Numbered from the stretch's first letter, positions 36,005 to 46,000 are shown. The stretch: DNA of 64,000 bases from Calditrichota bacterium (GCA_013112635.1 JABFGF010000005.1:124001-188000); one strand, 5' to 3'. Made by a program: numbers and translations. The notes: generated by a model from the sequence alone, not told the origin.

Positions 36005-37873
36005 CTAATCCTGATCTATTTCTAAAAGTGGATCATTAAATATCTCAATCGGTTCAAAATTTATAATATCTATTGGCGCAACAACTGTATCAGGCTCTTC
36101 TTTTTTGGGAGCAGGTCTGGGAATAAGCTTATTATAAAAATATTTTTCCATAAATTTTCGCGCAATAGGGGCCGCAACAGCTCCGCCACCACCACCATTT
36201 TCAATTATCACAGCTACAGATATTTCTGGTAATTTATAGGGTGCAAAAGTCATAAACCAGGCATGAGAATCACCATGGGGATTCTGAGCAGATCCTGTTT
36301 TGCCGGCCATTTCTACACCCGGTACTTTTCCTAGCCATCCGGTGCCGCCATCAACTACCTGGCGCATAGCTTCGCGAACAATATCATAATTTGCATCAGA
36401 AATACCTGTAATATATTGTGCATTTGTAGGGAAATATGTCTTTGAGCCGCTTCCCTGGGGAACCATGTAGTTTAACAGGTGTGGTTTATAATAAACACCT
36501 TTGTTTGCAATTATCATAGAAAACTGGGCAATTTGAAGCGGGGTTGCAAGCAGCTCACCTTGACCGATTGCCAGGTTGGCCAGGTTACCTTTTGTCCAGC
36601 CATTAAGGCCATATCTTTTGTTAAAAAATGCTTCTGTTGGAACAAGCCCTTTGCTTTCATTTGGCAAATCGATCCCGGTTGGGGTGCCAAAAGCAAACAA
36701 ACTGCTGTACTTTGCCCATAAATCGAGGCCTATTTTAAGACCAAGTTTATAAAAATATACATTGCAAGATCCCTTAATGGCACCATACATATCAACTGTG
36801 CCGTGTCCCGTGGCGTTCCAGCATTTTATTGTTTTTCGCCCAAGTTTGTAATAACCCGGACACGTAACTTTCCAATCTGGTGTTACAATGTTTTCTTCCA
36901 GGGCAGCGATGGCGGCAACAATTTTATAGGTTGACCCAGGTGGATAAACACTTTGAATGCTGCGGCTGTATAAAGGGTGACTTTCATCTGTTAAGAGTTT
37001 ATTCCAAACATCTGAATCAATTTTCCCTGATAGATGTCGTGGGTCATAATCCGGTTTGCTTACAAGGGCAATCACTCCACCATTTCGTGTATCTAAGGCA
37101 ACTAAAGCACCACGATGATCAACCATTAAAGATTCTGCAAATTGTTGCATGGAATAGTCTAAATAAAGGTGCAAATTACTTCCATGAATTGGGTTGATGT
37201 TGCGGTCTGTATTAAGAATCTCCAGCTCACGCCCAGATGCATCTACAAGAAAAAAATCAGCACCCTTTGATCCGCGCAAATCGAGATCATATTTTTTTTC
37301 AAGGGCAGTTTTACCAACAATGTCACCTTGTTCATAACTTGAATTTTTTCTGGATTCATCAGCAGTAACTTCACCAAGTGATCCAAAAATGTGTGGCGAG
37401 AAAATATTTTCTCTATAAAAACGTTTTGGTTCCAGCGAGGTTATAACACCGGGGAATTTTAATCTGTTTTCTTCAAGAAATATTATAGTTTCGTATTTTA
37501 CATCGTGGGCAATTTTAACCGGCCTGAAACCATATTGCTTCCTGGTGATATTTTCTATTTCATTGCTATCAAGATTAAGCAGGCTGGTTAGTTGTCTTGT
37601 GGTTGAATCGGAAATAACTTTAGGAATTACTGCCACATAAAATGAAGCATTATTATCAACCAAAATTTTGTTTTTGGAATCTTTTATTAAACCTCTTACC
37701 GGCAGGGTTGTTACTTTACGGACACTGTTATCAAGCGACTTTTGGGCATAGAAATCTTTTTTTGATACCTGAAGACTAACGAAACCATATATTAATATTC
37801 CAAAAAATAAAAGCATTACAGCAATTATTATTAATCTGCGTTGCTCTAATTCTTGTTTGTTTACTTCTCTCAT
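36005..37873 (-). CDS. mrdA: Penicillin-binding protein 2 (elongation transpeptidase)
   Basis: 622 aa. An N-terminal membrane helix (LIIIAVMLLFFGILIYGFVSL), the class B PBP dimerisation domain (LPVRGLIKDSKNKILVDNNA) and a transpeptidase domain with STYK (PPGSTYKIVAAI), SCN (IKGSCNVYFYK) and KTGS (MAGKTGSAQNP). The C-terminus is acidic and proline-rich. Its start overlaps the mreD stop by 4 bases and it precedes rodA. Cross-links lateral wall. Confidence 0.95.
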   Translation of the reverse strand: MREVNKQELEQRRLIIIAVMLLFFGILIYGFVSLQVSKKDFYAQKSLDNSVRKVTTLPVRGLIKDSKNKILVDNNASFYVAVIPKVISDSTTRQLTSLLNLDSNEIENITRKQYGFRPVKIAHDVKYETIIFLEENRLKFPGVITSLEPKRFYRENIFSPHIFGSLGEVTADESRKNSSYEQGDIVGKTALEKKYDLDLRGSKGADFFLVDASGRELEILNTDRNINPIHGSNLHLYLDYSMQQFAESLMVDHRGALVALDTRNGGVIALVSKPDYDPRHLSGKIDSDVWNKLLTDESHPLYSRSIQSVYPPGSTYKIVAAIAALEENIVTPDWKVTCPGYYKLGRKTIKCWNATGHGTVDMYGAIKGSCNVYFYKLGLKIGLDLWAKYSSLFAFGTPTGIDLPNESKGLVPTEAFFNKRYGLNGWTKGNLANLAIGQGELLATPLQIAQFSMIIANKGVYYKPHLLNYMVPQGSGSKTYFPTNAQYITGISDANYDIVREAMRQVVDGGTGWLGKVPGVEMAGKTGSAQNPHGDSHAWFMTFAPYKLPEISVAVIIENGGGGGAVAAPIARKFMEKYFYNKLIPRPAPKKEEPDTVVAPIDIINFEPIEIFNDPLLEIDQD

Positions 37874-38364
37874 TGGATTTCAGCAAAATATTTTTGAGTT
37901 AAAAAATAAGTTATGCCCATCATAACAGTGGAATAAATTGTATTTGGAAAAATCCTGCTGTATATGAGATAGGTAAAAGTTAAATCTGTTTTAAACTGCA
38001 AAATGAAATAGAATATAAACTCATGCAGAAAAATAAAGGCAATAAACCATAAAAAATTAACAGAACCTTCAAATTTCAAAGTTGTCATTTTTCCGGATGC
38101 ATAGCCTGCCATAACTTTTGGTAAAGCTGTTATTCCTATCGGCATTGCAGTTAAGGAATCTTGTATTAATCCAAGTATAAATCCGGAAGTACTGCCTGCA
38201 ACGGATCCAAATCGCTTACCAATTAATAAAACAATAATCAGCACCAAGTCAGGTTTCCATCCACCTGCAATTTCAATATATGGTACTGCAATTCCCTGAA
38301 CTAAAACAGAGCCAATTCCAAAAGTGATTATAATAAACAAAAAGTATTTTAGTTCCTGGTTCAT
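37870..38364 (-). CDS. mreD: Rod shape-determining protein MreD
   Basis: 164 aa, about five membrane helices, no soluble domain. GGWKPDLVLIIVLLIGKRFGSVAGSTSGFILGLIQDSLTAMPIG is the MreD core (PDL..L and GF..GL..D). Position between mreC and mrdA confirms it. It links MreC/RodA-PBP2 in the membrane. Confidence 0.9.
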   Translation of the reverse strand: MNQELKYFLFIIITFGIGSVLVQGIAVPYIEIAGGWKPDLVLIIVLLIGKRFGSVAGSTSGFILGLIQDSLTAMPIGITALPKVMAGYASGKMTTLKFEGSVNFLWFIAFIFLHEFIFYFILQFKTDLTFTYLIYSRIFPNTIYSTVMMGITYFLTQKYFAEIQ

Positions 38365-38415
38365 TGCATTAAACCTGTTTTCCTGCTCAATTAAATTTTT
38401 AGTATTGCCCGGTAT

Positions 38416-39213
38416 TTACTTGTTTTTATAGATGAAAACTTCTTCAAGCCTGCTATAATTAACTGCAGGCGTAACAAATATTTTTTGAAACAAAGCTTTT
38501 TCATCATGCTCTATTTTATTTACAACACCAATCTTAATATTTGCCGGATAAATTTGGCTTAGTCCGGACGTGAAAATAACATCGCCCTCTATGATCGTAA
38601 TTGTGTTGGGAACATGATCTAAAATGTAACCATTTGCTCCATCCGATTTTATCATTCCAAGCTGCCGGTTGCGTTGAACTTTTGCACTAACCCTGCTGTT
38701 TGGATCAAGCAAAATTTGGCAAATTGCATAATCACCACTCACCTTTACAATTTTCCCAACTAAACCATCGGCTGTCATCACTGCACTGTTTTTGGCGGTA
38801 TTAGCAATTTCTTCGCTGGATAATATTCGGCCTGTGACAATATCATGCGGGCTGTAACCAATTACTTTTGCAGGTATGAGCTCATAGTTAACTTCATACT
38901 TAAACTGCAGTAGCTTTCTTAGCCGCATATTTTCCAGAAGGGCATCCTGCAAATGATAGTTCTCATAAGCAAGGCGGGTATTTTCTTTGCGCAACTCACT
39001 GTTTTTTTTGCTGAGGTTAAAATAAGAACCCATATCATCAATTGTTTCCTGCATAACACCAAACATTGTCAAGCTTGATGAACGCATTCCTTCTACAACG
39101 GTGCTGTCGCTGGATACGATGAAAATAAATGATAATATCAGGTAAACAATCAGCAAGATTGATTGATGGAAATGTGAAATAAAATTAATTATCGGGGTCA
39201 CACCATATTCCAA
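38416..39213 (-). CDS. mreC: Rod shape-determining protein MreC
   Basis: 265 aa from a TTG at 39213; an alternative GTG at 39201 follows GGAA. One membrane helix (ILLIVYLILSFIFIVSSDS), a coiled coil (LSKKNSELRKENTRLAYENY) and a beta-barrel domain with ARVIGYSPHD-like AKVIGYSPHDIVTGRIL, VGKIVKVSGDYAICQILLDPNSRVSAKV, GDVIFTSGLSQIYPANIKIGVV. These are standard MreC segments. It forms periplasmic filaments that activate PBP2. 52 bases from mreD, 99 from mreB. Confidence 0.92.
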   Translation of the reverse strand: MEYGVTPIINFISHFHQSILLIVYLILSFIFIVSSDSTVVEGMRSSSLTMFGVMQETIDDMGSYFNLSKKNSELRKENTRLAYENYHLQDALLENMRLRKLLQFKYEVNYELIPAKVIGYSPHDIVTGRILSSEEIANTAKNSAVMTADGLVGKIVKVSGDYAICQILLDPNSRVSAKVQRNRQLGMIKSDGANGYILDHVPNTITIIEGDVIFTSGLSQIYPANIKIGVVNKIEHDEKALFQKIFVTPAVNYSRLEEVFIYKNK

Positions 39214-39312
39214 ATTCTATGATTGGACAAATCATTTAATAAAAAAATACTAAGTAGGAATTGAAATGTAAAAAATAAGAAATCAATAGTTACTTAATAT
39301 TTACTACTTTAC

Positions 39313-40347
39313 TTAAATAGGCCTGCGATTTTTTACAAGCACTTTGTGGAATTTATCAGGGTCGTCAAGAACCATTCCACAACCTCTGGCAACACAGCTT
39401 AACGGATCATCTGCAACAAGGATAGCCATTTTAGTCTCTTCACGCAGGCGAACATCAAGATTTTTTAGAAGTGCACCACCACCAGTTAAGATAATACCTC
39501 TGTCTAAAATATCTGATGCAAGTTCTGGTGGCGTCCGTTCTAGTGAAAGCCTGATTGCTTCAACTATCATCATGATCGGGTCTTCAAGTGCTTTTCGGAT
39601 TTCTTTTGAATTTATAGAAACTGTTTTTGGAATCCCATCTACAAGATCGCGCCCTTTAACTTCTTTTGTTAATTCTTCATCCAGTTGGAAGGCAGAGCCA
39701 ACGGTGCACTTAATATCTTCTGCAGTTTTTTCACCGATTAGCAAATTATGTGAGCGTTTGAAATGCTGAATTATCGCCTGGTTCATTTCATCACCACCAA
39801 CCCGGATTGAGTTATGGTGAACAATACCGCTTAAAGAAATCACAGCAATCTCAGAAGTACCACCACCGATATCCACAATCATGTTACCCATCGGCTCGCT
39901 GATTTCCAGCCCAACACCAATTGCTGCGGCCATGGCTTCAGATATTAAATCAGCCTCCCTTGCACCGGCCCGTTCTGCGGAATCACGAACCGCGCGTTTT
40001 TCTACTTCGGTAATGCCGGACGGTACACAAATTACAATGCGGCCAATCATCATTCGGTTTATATTTGCTTTTTTTATAAACTCCCTAATCATTATTTCGG
40101 TGGCTTCAAAATCTGCAATAACACCATCTTTTAATGGACGGATAGTCATTATATCGTGGTGTGTACGTCCGAGCATTTGCCTTGCTTCATTCCCAACGGC
40201 TACAACTTTGTCCGTGTTTTCTTCCAACGCAATTATGGAAGGCTCATTAACAACAATCCCTTTATTTTTAACATAAAGCAATGTATTTGCTGTCCCAAGG
40301 TCAATCCCAATATCAGACGATAAAAAGTTTAAAAATGATAATCCCAT
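39313..40347 (-). CDS. mreB: Rod shape-determining actin homolog MreB
   Basis: 344 aa. IGIDLGTANTLLYVKNKGIVVNEPSIIAL, GNEARQMLGRTHHDIMTIRPLKDGVIADF, VDIGGGTSEIAVISLSGIV and IILTGGGALLKNLD are the actin-fold nucleotide motifs of MreB. GGGAG precedes the ATG. First gene of mreB-mreC-mreD-mrdA-rodA on the minus strand; directs lateral cell-wall synthesis. Confidence 0.97.
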   Translation of the reverse strand: MGLSFLNFLSSDIGIDLGTANTLLYVKNKGIVVNEPSIIALEENTDKVVAVGNEARQMLGRTHHDIMTIRPLKDGVIADFEATEIMIREFIKKANINRMMIGRIVICVPSGITEVEKRAVRDSAERAGAREADLISEAMAAAIGVGLEISEPMGNMIVDIGGGTSEIAVISLSGIVHHNSIRVGGDEMNQAIIQHFKRSHNLLIGEKTAEDIKCTVGSAFQLDEELTKEVKGRDLVDGIPKTVSINSKEIRKALEDPIMMIVEAIRLSLERTPPELASDILDRGIILTGGGALLKNLDVRLREETKMAILVADDPLSCVARGCGMVLDDPDKFHKVLVKNRRPI

Positions 40348-40436
40348 TCAAGTCTCCCAACTCAGTCTTTTGAAAATAGTCGCAGATATATTTGTTTAAC
40401 TACGGCCATAAGTCTTTAATTTATTTGTCAATATTT

Positions 40437-41972
40437 TTAATGTTTAAAATGGCGAATGCCTGTAAATACCATGGCAATTCCTGCTTTATTGGCCGCCTCA
40501 ATTACCTCTTCATCACGGATAGAACCGCCGGGTTGAATAATAGCTTTTGCACCAGCTTCTGCTAAAGCTTCGATACTGTCTTTAAATGGAAAAAATGCAT
40601 CGGAACCAACTATGGACCCTTTTAATGAGAGCCCGGCTTTTTTGGCTTTTTGAATAGCTACTTCTGTAGAATCTACTCGTGACATTTGCCCGGCGCCAAT
40701 CCCCAAAGTTTGTTTGTGATTGGCAAAAACAATCGCGTTCGATTTAACATGGCGAATTACTTTCCAGACAAAATCAAGGGCGTGCCATTCCTCTTCACCC
40801 GGAGAACGATCGGTAACAATTTTAGATTCACGTATATTAACATTGATTGTATCGGCTGATTGAAGTAAAAATCCACCACTAAGCTGTTTAATATCCATCG
40901 CCGGCTTTTGAAATTTTTCCGGGTTAAAAGTAAGCAGTCTTAAATTCTTCTTTTTTGTTAGCCTGGCAAGTGCCTCTTTACTAAATGAAGGCGCAACTAT
41001 GCATTCTGTAAAAAAAGATGCAATGTCTTCTGCAAGTGTCAAATCCAGTTCGCGGTTTACTGCAATTATTCCACCAAATGCCGATTGTTCATCAGTAGAA
41101 CGCGCACGTTTATGGGCCTCGGCAAGACTATCTCCAATGCCAACCCCACATGGATTGTTATGCTTGATAATCGTGCAGGAAGGCTGGGTATATTCGCTGT
41201 TTATGTTTAGCGCAGCCTGCAAATCCAAAAGATTATTAAAACTTAATTCCTTGCCGTGGAGCTGTTTCATTTCGCCAAGAGGATTTTTAGCACTGGTTTT
41301 ATATAATCCTGCAATTTGATGTGGATTTTCACCATATCGTAATTTTTGCTGAAGGCTGCCGCTAAAGCCAAACTGGTTTGATATTTCATCTTTTGAAGTA
41401 AGATACTCTGCTATTGAAGAGTCGTATCCGGCCATGGTTTGAAACACTTCTGCTGCACATTTTCGGCGAAATTCATCAGATATTTTTCCGGCGTTGGATT
41501 TATACTCTTCAATAAAAGTGCTATACAAGTTTGGATTTGATAGTACTGTTACATATTGATGATTCTTTGCCGCAGCCCGGATCATGGTTGGGCCGCCAAT
41601 ATCAATCTGTTCTATTGCTTCATTAAAAGTAACCCCTTCCTGGGCGATTGTTTCCTGGAAAGGATAAAGATTCACAACAACCAAATCAATCTGGGATAGG
41701 CCTAACTCGTTTAATTGGGCTAAATGGTCTACGTCCCGTTTTGCCAAAATACCGCCATGTATATTTGGATGAAGCGTTTTAACACGGCCATTGAGTATTT
41801 CAGGAAAACCAGTTATATCACTTACTTTTTTTACAGGAATGTTTTTTTCATTTAAAAGTTTGTAAGTTCCGCCGGAAGAGATGATTTCAAAATTTTGTTC
41901 AACTAAAAACTGAGCCAGTTCATCAATATTTGTTTTGTCATAAACGCTAAGAATAGCGCGTTTTTTGCTCAT
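40437..41972 (-). CDS. purH: Bifunctional AICAR transformylase/IMP cyclohydrolase PurH
   Basis: 511 aa, full length. The N-terminal MGS-like IMP cyclohydrolase domain (AILSVYDKTNIDELAQFL, EIISSGGTYKLL, GRVKTLHPNIHGGILAKR) is followed by the AICARFT domain (LRYGENPHQIAGLY, IIKHNNPCGVGIG, LGIGAGQMSRVDS, DAFFPFKDSIE). It catalyses the last two steps of IMP synthesis. Starts 6 bases after purN. Confidence 0.97.
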   Translation of the reverse strand: MSKKRAILSVYDKTNIDELAQFLVEQNFEIISSGGTYKLLNEKNIPVKKVSDITGFPEILNGRVKTLHPNIHGGILAKRDVDHLAQLNELGLSQIDLVVVNLYPFQETIAQEGVTFNEAIEQIDIGGPTMIRAAAKNHQYVTVLSNPNLYSTFIEEYKSNAGKISDEFRRKCAAEVFQTMAGYDSSIAEYLTSKDEISNQFGFSGSLQQKLRYGENPHQIAGLYKTSAKNPLGEMKQLHGKELSFNNLLDLQAALNINSEYTQPSCTIIKHNNPCGVGIGDSLAEAHKRARSTDEQSAFGGIIAVNRELDLTLAEDIASFFTECIVAPSFSKEALARLTKKKNLRLLTFNPEKFQKPAMDIKQLSGGFLLQSADTINVNIRESKIVTDRSPGEEEWHALDFVWKVIRHVKSNAIVFANHKQTLGIGAGQMSRVDSTEVAIQKAKKAGLSLKGSIVGSDAFFPFKDSIEALAEAGAKAIIQPGGSIRDEEVIEAANKAGIAMVFTGIRHFKH

Positions 41973-41978
41973 TACTTA

Positions 41979-42599
41979 TTATCCTTTTATAAAAACCCTG
42001 TTATTTTTAAGAATCACATTTCCTTCAACAAGAAGGCTTAAAGCTTTTGGGAAAATTCTATGTTCTATTTTTAACACCTTTTCCGCTATAGATTCCGGAG
42101 TATCTTCACACGAGAGTTGCACACTTTCCTGCAATATTATATGGCCATGGTCAAATTCCGGATCAACCAGATGAACAGTTGCACCACTTACAAGCATGCC
42201 GCTTTTAAATACAGCACGGTGAACATGAGCTCCATACATGCCTTTACCTCCAAAAAAAGGAAGAAGTGCAGGGTGAATATTTATAATTCTATTTTGGAAT
42301 TTTTCGATAACTGAAGAATGAATCAATCTAAGCCACCCGGCTAATGCAATAAAATTTATATTATTGTTATCAAGGCGTGCCAGAAGTTCATGATTGTATT
42401 TTTCTAAATCATCAAATTCTTTTGTATCAAAAACTGCATGAGCTATTCTGTATTTCTTTGCTGTTTCAATAGCACCAATACCATTTTTGCTGGCAATTAG
42501 CAGGCCAATTTTTGCAGGTAGCTTTCCGTTGTTTTGTGCGATGCACAATTGTTCAAAATTTGAGCCTCTGCCAGAAGCGAAAACGGCGACGTTTTTCAT
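41979..42599 (-). CDS. purN: Phosphoribosylglycinamide formyltransferase PurN
   Basis: 206 aa. VAVFASGRGSNFEQL at the N-terminus (phosphate loop), LAGWLRLI, NIHPALLPFFGGKGMYGAHVHRAV (catalytic N-H-D set: NIHPALLP and the later Asp) and SGATVHLVDPEFDHGHIILQ are PurN hallmarks. It uses 10-formyl-THF to formylate GAR. Operon with purH. Confidence 0.96.
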   Translation of the reverse strand: MKNVAVFASGRGSNFEQLCIAQNNGKLPAKIGLLIASKNGIGAIETAKKYRIAHAVFDTKEFDDLEKYNHELLARLDNNNINFIALAGWLRLIHSSVIEKFQNRIINIHPALLPFFGGKGMYGAHVHRAVFKSGMLVSGATVHLVDPEFDHGHIILQESVQLSCEDTPESIAEKVLKIEHRIFPKALSLLVEGNVILKNNRVFIKG

Positions 42600-42955
42600 T
42601 CAATTCATTTCATTTGGAAAGCGGCAAATATAGCCAAATATGGTAAAACAATCAATGCAGCATTAAGGAGAATTTAAAGATTATTGTGTACGCAGTAATA
42701 CTTTGCAACAATTGTAAATGCTTTTAACACTTCTTTTTTTTTGTTCATTCAAAAGTTACTGGCATATGGTTTGCAATTCTATCTCTTTAATATAGCTGCA
42801 ATGTTTCAAAACAGTTTAGTTTTTAAAAGCTCCATAAATAATTTCATTCAATTTTGTTCACAGAAAATGAGCCTAAATTCATTCTATTTTAAAATTATGT
42901 GTGCAGAATATTTACTCTAATTCCGATAAACTATGTAGCCAAGGATTGAAGATTT
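42600..42955 (+). promoter_or_regulatory. Intergenic region with candidate sigma-54 promoter
   Basis: A 356-base, very AT-rich divergent gap without a gene. At 42760-42775 TGGCATATGGTTTGCA fits the sigma-54 consensus TGGCACG-N4-TTGCA: GG and GC dinucleotides have the required 10-base gap. It points toward the receiver gene, leaving a leader of roughly 170 bases. No sigma-54 activator is in the window, and AT-rich DNA gives chance matches, so this is a candidate only. Confidence 0.4.
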
Positions 42956-43357
42956 ATGGCAAATGAGGATCCCAAAAAAATATTGTTGGTGGATGATGAA
43001 GAAACATTTCTGTTGGCAACGGCGGATTTGCTTAAATTAAATGGATTTGAAATTGAAAAGGCTCACAATGCCGAAGATGCACTAGAGTTAATTATTTCTT
43101 CACATTTTGATTTAATAATTTCCGATATAAAAATGCCCGGTAATATTGATTTAAATTTTATAAGGGAAACACGGAAAATTAGAAAAAATGTATCAATTAT
43201 TTTAATAACCGGCTATCCGGAATTACGAACGGCAATCGAGGGTATTGAACTTTCTGTAGGTGCTTACCTTGTAAAACCTTTGGAGTTCAAGGATTTACTT
43301 TTTCATATTAAAAAGGTTCTGGATAAGGAAAAGCTAATTCAACAAATCAAGAATTGA
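42956..43357 (+). CDS. Stand-alone response-regulator receiver protein
   Basis: 133 aa, one CheY-like receiver domain and no output domain. All key residues are present: D13-D14 (LLVDDEE), phospho-acceptor D57 (LIISDIKMPG), T85 (LITGYPE) and K107 (LVKPLE). A 'TGYPE..TAIE' alpha4-beta5 surface resembles receivers of NtrC-type regulators. It likely relays a phosphoryl signal to a kinase or protein partner encoded elsewhere. Its last 11 bases overlap the end of the convergent LD-carboxypeptidase gene. Confidence 0.88.
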   Translation: MANEDPKKILLVDDEETFLLATADLLKLNGFEIEKAHNAEDALELIISSHFDLIISDIKMPGNIDLNFIRETRKIRKNVSIILITGYPELRTAIEGIELSVGAYLVKPLEFKDLLFHIKKVLDKEKLIQQIKN

Positions 43358-44264
43358 AAATGTTTTCAAACTCAAGCTTACCTTTCTTTGTGTCAAGACT
43401 TGTCTTTGATCCAATTGGCATCGATATTTTTTTCATACCATGGCCATATGGAAAATTGTAGATAACAGGACATTTGAGGTTATCAAAATAATCGTGTAGT
43501 ATTTCCTCCACGGAAAATGAATCTTCATCATCTGATTCACAATCCAGAAATTCTCCAATAATTAACCCACTTATTGAGTCCAAAATCCCTGCTTGTTTCA
43601 TCTGAGCCAGATAGCGGTCAATTTTATAAGGCACTTCGCCTACATCTTCAATAAACAAAATCGAACCATCATAATTTGGAGAATATGGTGTACCAAGCTG
43701 ATGAGCAACCATTGACAAACATCCGCCAAGAAGTGTTCCATGGGATTGTCCGTCATTCCAGTTTTCAGTTCCTATTTCAGCAAGATTGATTGAATAATTT
43801 TTTTCAGGATTATCTATCTGCTCCCAAAAATATTTTTCAGTAAAGTCTAAAATTCCGGAGGCCATTTCTACAGCAACCATCGGGCCGGAAATAGATGGTA
43901 TTTCGCATTTTTGCCAAATTGCCAATTGCAGTGTTGTAATATCAGAATAGCCAACTAATAATTTTGGATTTTGTTTAATGGTTTTGTAATCGATTTTATC
44001 AAGCAGGCGTAGATTTCCCCAACCACCACGGGCGCAGATAATCGCATCAACATTTGGGTTGGCAAAGGATTCGTTTAGTTCTTTTATCCGTTGCTCATCC
44101 GGGGCAGAAAAATAACCATGATTACCTTTTAGTGATTCATTTCTGACAACTTCATATCCTTTGCTCTCCAGATATGTAATTCCAAGTTCAGTTTTTTCAG
44201 GATTAGGTGGATACGCCGGTGCAATTACTGAGATTGTTGAGCCGGGGGCTATTTTTTTTAACAT
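43347..44264 (-). CDS. LD-carboxypeptidase (peptidase family S66)
   Basis: The frame opens at a TTG at 44297; the ATG at 44264 begins MLKKIAPGSTISVIAPAYPP and fits family starts. About 305 aa. CARGGWGNLRLLDKID and LLVGYSDITTLQLAIW carry the nucleophile Ser (GYSD); the Glu (LFIEDVGE) and His (FPYGHGM) of the S66 Ser-Glu-His triad follow in the right order. Family members remove the terminal D-Ala from murein tetrapeptides during recycling (LdcA) or cleave microcin C (MccF). With the wall-synthesis genes nearby, LdcA is likelier. No signal peptide, so cytoplasmic. Confidence 0.88.
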   Translation of the reverse strand: MLKKIAPGSTISVIAPAYPPNPEKTELGITYLESKGYEVVRNESLKGNHGYFSAPDEQRIKELNESFANPNVDAIICARGGWGNLRLLDKIDYKTIKQNPKLLVGYSDITTLQLAIWQKCEIPSISGPMVAVEMASGILDFTEKYFWEQIDNPEKNYSINLAEIGTENWNDGQSHGTLLGGCLSMVAHQLGTPYSPNYDGSILFIEDVGEVPYKIDRYLAQMKQAGILDSISGLIIGEFLDCESDDEDSFSVEEILHDYFDNLKCPVIYNFPYGHGMKKISMPIGSKTSLDTKKGKLEFENIFNS

Positions 44265-44314
44265 GATATTTTCATCGTTGAGGTTATTATTTGTCAAAAA
44301 TTACAGGATAAAAT

Positions 44315-44363
44315 AAACGCAGGGTTGTAAAGAGTTTTTATGTTCTCAACATGCCCTGCGTTT
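44315..44363 (-). terminator. Hairpin terminator after serA
   Basis: AAACGCAGGG (44315-44324) and CCCTGCGTTT (44354-44363) form a perfect 10-bp stem with a 29-base loop, followed on the minus strand by ATTTTATCC. It sits just beyond the serA stop and before the LD-carboxypeptidase start. Confidence 0.6.
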
Positions 44364-44398
44364 ATAATTCAGGATTTACCTTTTTTAGAATTATAGAT

Positions 44399-46000
44399 TT
44401 AATCAATTTTTGAGAGATATACTTTGTTAACACCTGTTATGTTTTGAAGTTTGATTAATAATTCTTTATTAACAGTCTCCTTTGTATTAAAAACATTGAG
44501 CGCAGTATTTTTGTCTCCATCCCGCCCTGAACTCATATGGCTGATATTTACATTTTCTTCACCAAGGATTGTACCAACTTTTCCAATTATTCCGGGAACA
44601 TTGTCATTCTCAACAATTAATAATTGGTCAGCAAGTTCTGCGGAAAGTTTAAAATCATCATATTCAATAAGATGAAAAATATTAAGTCCAACAAAACTTC
44701 CAGCTAAATGAATAGTGCCTTCTTCTGTAATAAAATCGCATGCAATTGCATTTGTATGGACTGTAAGCGGCGTGTCTTTTTTGGCAATCTCAATACTTAC
44801 ACCTCCTTCACGCGCAACTGTAAGCGCATTAACCGGATTTACATTAGCAACATCTTTTTCATCATTTGAAGGCTTTAATGCACCAACGAGCAAATAAGAT
44901 GTAATGGGCTCAACCGGTACTTCCAATACATTTCCGTAATAACGAACTGAGATTTCTTTTAAGCGGCTTGTTTTAATTTGGTTAAAAACGGAACCAAGCT
45001 TTTCGGCAAGTTTAAAGAAAGGTGCGATATACTCCTGTACGTCTTCATCAACCGAAACAAAATTTACAGCATTACGCGCAACATTTTTTTGGAAAAACTC
45101 AATCATCTGATCCAGAATCTGATCAGCAACTTTTGTTTGGGCTTCTTCGGTTGAAGCACCAAGGTGTGGAGTTGCTAAAACTTTTGGATGTTGTGCAAGG
45201 TCAAAATCTTCAGGTGGTTCACTGCTAAAAACATCTACACATGCCAGTTCAACTTTTCCATCATCCAAAGCACCCATTAAATCTTTTTCATTTATAATGC
45301 CACCACGTGCGCAGTTCACAAAAATTACGCCGTCTTTACAAAGCTTAAGATTTTGAGCATTAATCATGTTTATTGTTTCGGGCATTTTTGGTGCATGGAT
45401 TGTAATTATATCCGATTGTTCCATTAACTCGTTTAAGTCAACAAGTTTTACACCTAATCTGGCAGCTGTTTCGCTGGTGATGACAGGGTCATAGCCAATT
45501 AATTTTGCATCGAATGCAGCCAGACGTTTTGCCACTTCCTGGCCAATTTTACCGAGACCAACCACACCAATTGTTTTTTGATATATTTCGTTGCCGATGT
45601 AGGTTTTACGATCCCATTTTCCATCAAGCATGCTTGCATTTGCTGGTGCAATATTTCTTAGGCCTGCCAACATCATTGCTATGGTGTGCTCTGTTGCGGC
45701 CATAGTGTTTCCACCAGGTGTGTTCATAACAATTATACCGCGCTTAGTCGCTTCCTCTGTATCAACATTGTCAACACCGGCGCCTGCCCGGCCAATAACT
45801 TTCAGGTTTGTTGCAGCAGCCAGGATATCCGCTTTAACTTTGGTTCTACTGCGAATAACAAGGCCGTCATAGTCGGCAATTTCATTTTTTAAATCATCCA
45901 TAGAAATGCCAATTTTATTAACCACTTCTATGCCTTCGGTGCCGTTATACTTTTCTAAAATTTCAGTTGGGAGCGAATCGGAAACTAAGATTTTAAACAT
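44399..46000 (-). CDS. serA: D-3-phosphoglycerate dehydrogenase SerA
   Basis: 533 aa, the long form with intervening and ACT domains. NAD loop GVVGLGKIGQEVAKRL, NCARGGIINEKDLM (catalytic Arg), ATPHLGASTEEAQTKV (catalytic His), then an allosteric-substrate-binding-like domain (about 310-450) and a C-terminal ACT domain (LLIVENDNVPGIIGKVGTIL, NISHMSSGRDG) for serine feedback. First step of serine synthesis. Stands alone between a hairpin and a divergent gene. Confidence 0.96.
   Translation of the reverse strand: MFKILVSDSLPTEILEKYNGTEGIEVVNKIGISMDDLKNEIADYDGLVIRSRTKVKADILAAATNLKVIGRAGAGVDNVDTEEATKRGIIVMNTPGGNTMAATEHTIAMMLAGLRNIAPANASMLDGKWDRKTYIGNEIYQKTIGVVGLGKIGQEVAKRLAAFDAKLIGYDPVITSETAARLGVKLVDLNELMEQSDIITIHAPKMPETINMINAQNLKLCKDGVIFVNCARGGIINEKDLMGALDDGKVELACVDVFSSEPPEDFDLAQHPKVLATPHLGASTEEAQTKVADQILDQMIEFFQKNVARNAVNFVSVDEDVQEYIAPFFKLAEKLGSVFNQIKTSRLKEISVRYYGNVLEVPVEPITSYLLVGALKPSNDEKDVANVNPVNALTVAREGGVSIEIAKKDTPLTVHTNAIACDFITEEGTIHLAGSFVGLNIFHLIEYDDFKLSAELADQLLIVENDNVPGIIGKVGTILGEENVNISHMSSGRDGDKNTALNVFNTKETVNKELLIKLQNITGVNKVYLSKID

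Noticed and set aside
42801-42920. 39-codon ORF in the leader of the receiver gene
   Set aside because: No ribosome site, AT-rich random-looking protein, ends before the receiver gene without coupling.
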